DNA from: an uncultured Clostridia bacterium
Lineage (GTDB): Bacteria > Bacillota > Clostridia > Oscillospirales > Ruminococcaceae
Length of the DNA: 64,000 bases
Reading direction: 5' to 3'
Assembly: GCA_947624555.1 (NCBI GenBank)
Contig: CANQKW010000008.1
Location: forward strand, 1 to 64,000
Position numbers and translations under genes: made by a program
Notes under the pieces: model-generated
The model's input: the letters and a program-made list of their open reading frames with translations, nothing else
Told to the model about the DNA's origin: nothing
Databases searched by the model: none
Shown: piece by piece, positions 57,604 to 64,000 of the stretch
Position numbering within the stretch: position 1 is the first letter of the stretch
Layout: every line of letters starts with the position of its first letter

Positions 57604-60186
57604 ATGTTGAAAAAAATCATCCGTAAAGGAAAGCGGTTCAACAAAAGCCTTTTTCCGACAGTGCTTATGATAGTTACTATTATTGTCAGTCTTTTGGTTG
57701 CGTACTTTATGATAGTAGACGTTTTGCGCCAACGTGCCATAGGAAGAATGGAAGAGGGCGTTTCGACGGTCATAAGCGAAGTGACCTCTAAATTCAAGCG
57801 TGACAGCAAGAATTTAAATGCGACCGCCGATATGCTTTCAAGGGCGGAAAAATTTGATACAAAATCCGCACAGGCTATTATGTCTGCAAACTTTTCGCTT
57901 TTTGAAGTGATGCAGATAAGCATACTTATGCCCGATGAAACAATCATAATGCCCAACGGAAGTATCTTAGACGTAGCGAATTACGACGATATTTCATTTG
58001 CCGAGGAGTCGGCTCTGGGAGAGCACGTTTCAAAACGTGTTTACAGCATTTCGAGCAAACAGCCTGTTTTGCGCCATTTTGTCCCGATAGTGCGTGACGG
58101 AAAAGTTGCAGGTATGCTTTACGGACTTACCGAGCTTGATAAGCTTGAGGCAAGCCTTAATATCGACAATATTTATAACGCCTCTGCGGACGTGTATATC
58201 TTTGATTCCGAAACGGGAGATTTCATTCTTGATACATATCATGACGAGCTATTAAACCTCAGCGACTATTCGGGCGAGGATCAAGGACGAGTTACAAAGG
58301 GCGAAATGACCTGGGAAGAGTACACCCAAAATATGCTTGCTCTTAAAAGCGGATATGTCGTTTTCAAAACTCCCAGGACAGACGGTTGGCAGTATATGTA
58401 CTATGCCCCGGCAGGCATCAACAAGTGGGTCATAGCCGTGCAGGTGCCTGAAAGCGAGGCGTTTTCAAGCGTCACTGCCGTACAGAGAATTTGGTTCGTT
58501 ATAGGACTTGTGCTCCTTGCGGCAATGGTGATTTACTATCTGTGGGTCACGAGAAATTACAAGGAATATACAAAGCAGGCTGTTGAGCAGGCTGTCCTCA
58601 CCGAAAAGCTCAAAAAAGCAGAGGCTGCCGACAAGGCGAAAAGTATGTTCCTGTCGAATATGTCGCACGACATAAGAACTCCTATGAATGCAATTATCGG
58701 CTACACGACGCTTGTCCAGACGAACCTTGACAACCGTGAAAAAACCGAAGAATATCTCAAAAAGATACTTTCTTCAAGCAACCATATGCTCAGCCTCATA
58801 AACGATATTCTCGATATGAGCAGAATAGAGTCGGGCAAGCTGAATATCGAGGAAAAAGAATGCTCAATTTCCGACATTTTCCGTGATATGCGCAATATAA
58901 TCCAGACCCAGATGAAATCCAAACAGCTCAATTTCTATATGGATACCATTGACGTTATTGACGAGGATATTTATTGCGACAAGCTCCACACAAATCAGGT
59001 AATATTAAATCTTCTGTCCAATGCGATAAAATTTACCCCCGCAGGAGGCACAGTCGGACTTACCATAAGCCAGAAACCTAACGCCCCCGTCGGCTTTGGC
59101 GCATATGAAATACGCGTCAAGGATACGGGAATAGGTATGAACGAGGATTTCATCAAGCACATTTTCGAGCCGTTCGAGCGTGAAAAAAATTCAACGATAA
59201 GCGGTATCCAGGGAACAGGCTTAGGAATGGCGATAACCAAAAACATCGTTGACGCAATGGGCGGCAAAATTGAGGTACACTCCGAAAAGGGCAAGGGAAC
59301 AGAGTTTATCATAAACCTGGAATTCAGACTTCAGTCCGAAACGAAAAAGCCCGTTGCAGTACACAATCTTGAAGGATTGCGTGCGCTTATTGCCGACGAC
59401 AACTTTTCCACCTGCGACAGCATCTCAAAAATGCTTTATCAGATAGGAATGCGCCCCGATTGGGTACTTCACGGAAAAGAGGCTGTTCTTCACGCAAAGC
59501 AGGCATATGAGTTGGGCGACGAGTATAAAGCTTACATAATCGACTGGCTGCTGCCCGACCTTAACGGAATTGAGGTCGTAAGGCAAATTCGCACGTCAAT
59601 AGGCGATTCTGCCCCGATAATCATAATCACCGCTTACGACTGGACAGACATTGAAGAAGAGGCTCGTGCGGCAGGCGTTACGGCATTTTGCAGCAAGCCC
59701 GTATTCCTCTCGGAACTTCGTGATATTCTTTCGTCGTCGGCAGGCGGAGAGCTTGAAAGCAAAGACCAATCGTCAGAGCCTGACAACGAGCTTGTCAAGG
59801 GCATAAGACTTCTTCTTGTCGAGGATAACGAGCTTAACCGTGAGATAGCCGAAGAGCTGCTCACCGAAAGAGGCTTTGTTGTGGAAAAGGCAGAGAACGG
59901 ACAAATTGCCGTCGATATGGTAGCAGCGTCGTCCGACGGATATTACAAGCTCATTCTTATGGATATTCAAATGCCTGTTATGGACGGATACGGCGCTACA
60001 AAGGCTATACGCTCTCTCGAAAATCCTGCTTTAGCAGGCATACCGATAGTTGCAATGACCGCAAACGCATTCGAGGAGGATAAGAAACGGGCTATCGAAA
60101 GCGGAATGAACGCTCACGTTGCAAAGCCTATTGACGTTGAAAATCTCGTAGAAGTTGTCACGAATATCCTTTTCAGTAAAAAATAG
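57604..60186 (+). CDS. Hybrid histidine kinase 3 (Cache sensor, two receivers)
   Basis: This 860-residue membrane kinase has helix 1 (about 18-40), a dCache-like extracytoplasmic sensor (about 42-290) and helix 2 (about 295-315). HisKA has H355 in SNMSHDIRTPMNAIIG, and HATPase has DTGIGMNEDF and GTGLGMAI. The receivers carry D647 (IIDWLLPDLNG) and D787 (LMDIQMPVMDG). Its domain order matches kinase 1, so they are paralogues. No output regulator follows; a terminator does. AAAGGAG precedes ATG 57604. Confidence 0.94.
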   Translation: MLKKIIRKGKRFNKSLFPTVLMIVTIIVSLLVAYFMIVDVLRQRAIGRMEEGVSTVISEVTSKFKRDSKNLNATADMLSRAEKFDTKSAQAIMSANFSLFEVMQISILMPDETIIMPNGSILDVANYDDISFAEESALGEHVSKRVYSISSKQPVLRHFVPIVRDGKVAGMLYGLTELDKLEASLNIDNIYNASADVYIFDSETGDFILDTYHDELLNLSDYSGEDQGRVTKGEMTWEEYTQNMLALKSGYVVFKTPRTDGWQYMYYAPAGINKWVIAVQVPESEAFSSVTAVQRIWFVIGLVLLAAMVIYYLWVTRNYKEYTKQAVEQAVLTEKLKKAEAADKAKSMFLSNMSHDIRTPMNAIIGYTTLVQTNLDNREKTEEYLKKILSSSNHMLSLINDILDMSRIESGKLNIEEKECSISDIFRDMRNIIQTQMKSKQLNFYMDTIDVIDEDIYCDKLHTNQVILNLLSNAIKFTPAGGTVGLTISQKPNAPVGFGAYEIRVKDTGIGMNEDFIKHIFEPFEREKNSTISGIQGTGLGMAITKNIVDAMGGKIEVHSEKGKGTEFIINLEFRLQSETKKPVAVHNLEGLRALIADDNFSTCDSISKMLYQIGMRPDWVLHGKEAVLHAKQAYELGDEYKAYIIDWLLPDLNGIEVVRQIRTSIGDSAPIIIITAYDWTDIEEEARAAGVTAFCSKPVFLSELRDILSSSAGGELESKDQSSEPDNELVKGIRLLLVEDNELNREIAEELLTERGFVVEKAENGQIAVDMVAASSDGYYKLILMDIQMPVMDGYGATKAIRSLENPALAGIPIVAMTANAFEEDKKRAIESGMNAHVAKPIDVENLVEVVTNILFSKK

Positions 60187-60203
60187 ACGTAAAGCAATAA
60201 ATT

Positions 60204-60237
60204 TGCCGCAGAAACAAACGAGTTCTGCGGCATTTTT
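60204..60237. terminator. Terminator after the kinase cluster
   Basis: TGCCGCAGAA and TTCTGCGGCA form a perfect 10-bp stem around nine bases, followed by TTTTTG. The minus strand also has AAATTTAT after the stem, giving partial bidirectional function toward the convergent DUF3737 gene. Confidence 0.9.
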
Positions 60238-60274
60238 GCAGTATTACAGCCTGCTGCGCCGAAATCCTGCGAAG

Positions 60275-61132
60275 TTATACGATTTCCTCTTTTCTGCGGA
60301 TAATTACTTCTCCCTTACATTCCATAACAGGATTTTCTGTAATAATTTCTCCCACGCTGTCTGCTGTAATCTTTCCCGATTTTGGATTTTTAACCGAGTC
60401 GATATGACCGCATATTTCCGCCTGAACATCAGAATATTCAAATGACAAATCGCAGTTTTCCGTTTCACAGTTTATCAGCGTAAGATTTTTACAGTAGCAA
60501 AGCGGCTGTGTGCCGATAATTTTACAGTTTATCAGGGTAAGCCCGTCTGAAAACCAGCCGAGATATTCCCCTTTTACAACGCAGTTTCGTACCGTAACAT
60601 TTTTGCTGTGCCAGAAAGCGTCTTTTGTGTCAAGCACGGAATTTTCAATTTCCAACCCGTCAATATACTGGAAAGAGTATTTTCCGCTCATCTGCACACG
60701 GTCGAGTTTTATGTTTTTGCTGTCCAGAAACAGATATTCGCTTGTAACCGCAGCGTCTTTCAGGGTAATTTCCGACGATTTCCAGCCAAACTCTTCGGAC
60801 AAAATTTCGGTATTTTCGATAACTATATCCGAACATTCCCGTACAGCTTTTATCCCGAAGAGCTTGCAGTCTTTGATTTTCCCGTGATGAGAGTACCATA
60901 TCGCCGCTCTTGTCAGCTCATCCAGATGCGAATTTTCAAGGGTAAATCCCTCTGCGTGCCAAAGCGGATAGCGGAGCGAAAAATCACAGTGAGAAACTCT
61001 GATATTTCTCGACTCTTTAAGCACTGACTCTCCGTCGGCAGGTCCTGCGAAAATGCAGTCCGAAATTTCCGTATCCAGCGAATGATAAAGGGCACGTTCT
61101 TCGTCGAACTGCTGACCGCATATCTTTGTCAT
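60275..61132 (-). CDS. DUF3737-type right-handed beta-helix protein
   Basis: This 285-residue protein is built of repeated short strands of the form (L/I/V)xNCxI, typical of a parallel beta-helix such as pectate-lyase-like folds. The start FDEERALYHSLDTEISDC and the DUF3737-like run IWYSHHGKIKDCKLFGIKA identify the family, whose function is unknown. There is no signal peptide. ATG 61132 is chosen because AAAGGGGA precedes it. It lies 34 bp downstream of the ABC exporter genes and may be co-transcribed. Confidence 0.85.
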   Translation of the reverse strand: MTKICGQQFDEERALYHSLDTEISDCIFAGPADGESVLKESRNIRVSHCDFSLRYPLWHAEGFTLENSHLDELTRAAIWYSHHGKIKDCKLFGIKAVRECSDIVIENTEILSEEFGWKSSEITLKDAAVTSEYLFLDSKNIKLDRVQMSGKYSFQYIDGLEIENSVLDTKDAFWHSKNVTVRNCVVKGEYLGWFSDGLTLINCKIIGTQPLCYCKNLTLINCETENCDLSFEYSDVQAEICGHIDSVKNPKSGKITADSVGEIITENPVMECKGEVIIRRKEEIV

Positions 61133-61166
61133 ATATAAGTCCCCTTTATAAATGTTATCATCTGTT

Positions 61167-63053
61167 TCAGTCGATTTCCGAAAGTCCTTTCCAAAGCTCG
61201 GCATACCGTCCGCCGAGTTGTACAAGCTCTGCGTGAGTGCCCCGCTCAATTATTTTTCCGTGTTCAAGCACCATAATAGCGTTTGATTTTCGCACCGTTG
61301 AAAGCCTGTGCGCTATAACAAATGTTGTGCGCTGCTCCATAAGAGCGTCCATACCCTTCTCGATATTTTGTTCGGTTCTGGTATCTACCGAGCTTGTCGC
61401 CTCGTCGAGTATAAGTATCGGCGCTTTTGAAATAGCCGCACGTGCGATATTCAAAAGCTGGCGCTGACCCTGTGAGAGATTTGCCCCGTCATTTTCGAGA
61501 ACCGTGTCATATCCGTGTTCAAGCTGTTCGATAAACGAGTGAGCCGAGGCTGTTTTTGCCGCTTGAATTACCTCGTCGTCCGTTGCGTCAAGCCTGCCGT
61601 ATCGGATATTTTCACGCACTGTTCCCGTAAACAGGTGAGTATCCTGTAATACCATAGCGATATTTGACCGCAAAAATCCCCTGTCGATTTTTTCAATATC
61701 AACGCCGTCGATAGTAATTCTTCCGTCTTGAATATCATAAAATCTCGACAAAAGGTTGGTTACGGTAGTTTTTCCTGCTCCCGTAGAGCCTACAAAGGCA
61801 ATTTTTTGACCTTTCTTCGCATAAAGTGAAATATCGTGAAGAACAGTAACATCGGGCGTATAGCCGAAATTGACGTGTTCGAGGACAACATTTCCCTCGA
61901 TTTTGTCCATTTTCACCGTTTCCTCATCGGCAGGCTCTGACGGCGTGTCAAACACTTCAAACACACGCTCTGCACCGGCAAGCGCCGAAAATACCGTGTT
62001 TATCTGCGTTGCAACTTCATTTATCGGTCGGTTGAATTGCCTTGTATAGTTGAGCGATACGGTAAGTCCTCCTATATCGAACGAGCCTTGAGCAACTAAA
62101 ATACCGCCCACACACGCAGAAATCGCATACACCATATTGCACAGCTGATGAGTAACAGGACCCATAATTCCCGAACGGAACTGTGCCTGCTCCTGAGCGG
62201 TGCGGAGTTTTTCGTTAAGATAAGAGAATTCGTCCGCCGAAATGCTCTCGTGATTGAACACTTTTACGACTTTCTGACCCGAAATGACCTCCTCGGAAAA
62301 ACCGTTCAGCATTCCGAGGCTGTGCTGCTGCGCCGAATAAGCCGACCGCCCCTTTTTCATAATAATTTTCGTCAGAAACATAAGAACAGGCGTGCTGATT
62401 ATCGTGATAATGCCCAGAATGGGATTTGTAACGAGCATAAGCACAATCGTACCCGTTATGGTAAGTATTCCCGAGATTATCTGTACAAGCGTTGTGTTCA
62501 GCATTTCTCCGACCGTATCCGTGTCGTTTGTAAATCTTGACATAATATCTCCTGCGGAATTTACGTCAAAATATCTTACAGGCAAAGTCTGCAGCTTGTC
62601 AAAAAGCTCTTTTCTCATTCTTACCAGCGTTTTCTGAGAGGCTTTGAGCATAAGTCTTTGCTGCGCCCATTGTGTGAAGATTGAAATTCCGTAAATCACC
62701 GCAAGGAATATCAGCCACAAGCCCAGACCTTTCAGTCTGTCCGAAAAATCGGGATTTTCAGCGTCAAAATAAATGAATTTATTGATTATCGGTCTTAGCA
62801 AATATCCTGCCGCAAGTGTAGACACAGTGTTTATTACCGAGCAGATAAGCGCCGAAATGATAAGTCTGCGCTCCTTTGAAACGTACTTTATCAGCCTTAC
62901 GACTGCCGCTTTGGTATTGCGGGGCTTTCCGCCTGCCGACATCGCCTGTTCGCGTCCGACGTTTCTTCCAAGGTTTATCTCCTTTTTCCTTGCAGAGGAG
63001 TATTTCATTCTGCTGTATTTTTCTTCTATACGGGCAGCTCTTTTGTCATTCAT
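61167..63053 (-). CDS. ABC exporter subunit, canonical ATPase half
   Basis: This 628-residue half-transporter has six membrane helices (about 70-350) followed by an ATPase domain. The latter shows Walker A GSTGAGKTT, signature LSQGQRQLLNIA, Walker B ILDEATSSVD with catalytic Glu, and H-loop IAHRLSTV. The basic cytoplasmic N-terminus of about 60 residues is unusual. Its start overlaps the stop of the upstream half-transporter by eight bases, so they form a heterodimer of the multidrug/lipid exporter class. Confidence 0.94.
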   Translation of the reverse strand: MNDKRAARIEEKYSRMKYSSARKKEINLGRNVGREQAMSAGGKPRNTKAAVVRLIKYVSKERRLIISALICSVINTVSTLAAGYLLRPIINKFIYFDAENPDFSDRLKGLGLWLIFLAVIYGISIFTQWAQQRLMLKASQKTLVRMRKELFDKLQTLPVRYFDVNSAGDIMSRFTNDTDTVGEMLNTTLVQIISGILTITGTIVLMLVTNPILGIITIISTPVLMFLTKIIMKKGRSAYSAQQHSLGMLNGFSEEVISGQKVVKVFNHESISADEFSYLNEKLRTAQEQAQFRSGIMGPVTHQLCNMVYAISACVGGILVAQGSFDIGGLTVSLNYTRQFNRPINEVATQINTVFSALAGAERVFEVFDTPSEPADEETVKMDKIEGNVVLEHVNFGYTPDVTVLHDISLYAKKGQKIAFVGSTGAGKTTVTNLLSRFYDIQDGRITIDGVDIEKIDRGFLRSNIAMVLQDTHLFTGTVRENIRYGRLDATDDEVIQAAKTASAHSFIEQLEHGYDTVLENDGANLSQGQRQLLNIARAAISKAPILILDEATSSVDTRTEQNIEKGMDALMEQRTTFVIAHRLSTVRKSNAIMVLEHGKIIERGTHAELVQLGGRYAELWKGLSEID

Positions 63054-64000
63054 TGCTGTTCACCTCATCGTCGTCAGTCTGCGAGAGATAGATTTCACGA
63101 TATGCCTCGCACGATTTTACAAGCTCCATGTGAGTGCCTATACCCACTATCTTACCGTCATCAAGAACGATTATCGTATCTGCGTCCATCACCGAAGAAA
63201 TTCTCTGTGCAATAAAGATTTTCGTTATTTCGGGGAGTTTTTCACGAAGTCCCCGTCTTATTTCAGCGTCTGTCGCCGTATCAACAGCGGAAGTCGAGTC
63301 ATCGAATATCATAATTTTCGGCGATTTCAGCAGCGCTCTTGCAATACAAAGCCTTTGCCTCTGTCCTCCCGAAAGATTGACGCCGCCTTGTCCCAGATCC
63401 GTTTCATAGCCGTCCGGGAAAGAGCTTATAAAATCGTGCGCACACGCTGTCCTGCAAACGTCTTTCAATTCCTCGTCGCTTGCGTCCTCGTTGCCCCAGC
63501 GCAGATTTTCAGAGATACTTCCCGAAAACAGCGTGTTTTTTTGCAGTACGACCGACACACATTCACGCAATTCCGAAAGAGAAAGCTCCCTGACATTCAC
63601 CCCGTCGACAAGCACCTCGCCCGAATCTGTGTCATAAAGCCTCGGTATCATCGAAATAAGCGTTGTTTTTCCCGAACCTGTCGAGCCTATAATTCCCACC
63701 GTTTCACCCGAATTTATCTTAAAGCTTATATTGTCAAGAACAGCCTTTTTTGCGTCCTTGAAGTACCTGAATGAAACATTTTTAAACTCCACAGCACCGC
63801 TTGATATTTTGTGTTCCTTACACAGAGCGTTTTCATCGGTAATATCGGGCATTGTATTCAGCACTTCCGAAATACGTTTGTCGGATGCGGCGGCTCTTGT
63901 GCCCTGCAAAAAAATATTAGCCATAAAATTCAGCGCCGTAAGCACCTGCGACAGGTAGGTAATAAATGCCGTCAGCGTTCCTACTTCCATATCGCCTATC
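63046..64000 (-). CDS. ABC exporter subunit, degenerate ATPase half (partial)
   Basis: The gene continues beyond the window; only the last helix region and the ATPase domain (318 codons) are visible. Walker A GSTGSGKTT, signature LSGGQRQRLCIA and H-loop IAQRISSVM are present. Walker B reads IMIFDDSTSAVD, with Asp in place of the catalytic Glu, the usual mark of the degenerate site in heterodimeric exporters. The H-loop His is replaced by Gln (IAQR), also typical. It overlaps the partner gene by eight bases. Confidence 0.93.
   Translation of the reverse strand, partial: IGDMEVGTLTAFITYLSQVLTALNFMANIFLQGTRAAASDKRISEVLNTMPDITDENALCKEHKISSGAVEFKNVSFRYFKDAKKAVLDNISFKINSGETVGIIGSTGSGKTTLISMIPRLYDTDSGEVLVDGVNVRELSLSELRECVSVVLQKNTLFSGSISENLRWGNEDASDEELKDVCRTACAHDFISSFPDGYETDLGQGGVNLSGGQRQRLCIARALLKSPKIMIFDDSTSAVDTATDAEIRRGLREKLPEITKIFIAQRISSVMDADTIIVLDDGKIVGIGTHMELVKSCEAYREIYLSQTDDDEVNSNE

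Overview
The window looks like a chromosomal piece of an anaerobic, endospore-lineage Clostridia, most like a plant-polysaccharide-degrading gut Oscillospiraceae/Ruminococcus-type organism. The lineage is inferred from gene content, with no search run. The evidence is strong AGGAGG-type ribosome sites, TTGACA-17-TATAAT promoters, an intact sigK with a hydrophobic pro-sequence, a SpoIID-family protein, oxygen-sensitive class III ribonucleotide reductase (nrdDG), three class B sortases, and a complete pectin/galacturonate catabolic locus. No phage, CRISPR array, insertion sequence or rRNA was seen.

Layout. Positions 1-430 hold a tRNA cluster (Lys, Glu, Met, Trp) closed by a terminator. Positions 516-5798 (minus) hold a MATE exporter behind a terminator-containing leader, a TrpB2-type tryptophan synthase beta chain, a tandem ThyX-like protein and a signal-less pectin methylesterase. 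A 407-bp divergent promoter region (5799-6205) carries two LacI/CcpA-type operator sites 50 bp apart.

From 6206 to 31654 every gene runs on the plus strand, about 25 kb in all, ending at a strong terminator. Import is covered by an ECF-S-like protein, two LplB/LplC-type permeases, a 733-residue binding lipoprotein and two UgpC/MsmX-type ATPases. Cytoplasmic depolymerisation is covered by GH28, GH105 and GH4 enzymes. Catabolism is covered by kduI and kduD for unsaturated uronate; uxaC, uxaB and uxaA for galacturonate; then kdgK and a KDPG aldolase fused to a VOC-like domain. Together these take saturated and unsaturated galacturonate to pyruvate and glyceraldehyde-3-phosphate. Embedded in it is an unexplained module of small membrane proteins, three of them braided around an ATPase gene.

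Positions 31700-31972 hold two 93-bp palindrome-bearing repeats abutting a tRNA-Leu. Positions 32059-37320 hold nrdD (with an abnormal C-terminus and NrdR-box-like sites), nrdG, an orphan OppA-like lipoprotein and sigK. Positions 37327-45036 (minus) run from a cysteine desulfurase and thiI through pncC and three class B sortases to a SpoIID protein with a 28-serine linker. Positions 45197-50859 hold a Cys/Gly-rich microprotein behind a long structured leader, ybaK with a 51-residue membrane microprotein, terD, metH without a reactivation domain, and a MATE exporter. Positions 50949-60237 hold tRNA-Pro, an iron-sulfur aldo/keto reductase and three consecutive hybrid histidine kinases. Positions 60275-64000 (minus) hold a DUF3737-type beta-helix protein and a heterodimeric ABC exporter whose upstream half runs off the window.

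The most noteworthy points are the NrdD lacking a recognisable glycyl-radical motif, the braided small-membrane-protein/ATPase module in the pectin locus, the terminator-in-leader control of the first MATE gene, and the microprotein with its structured leader.
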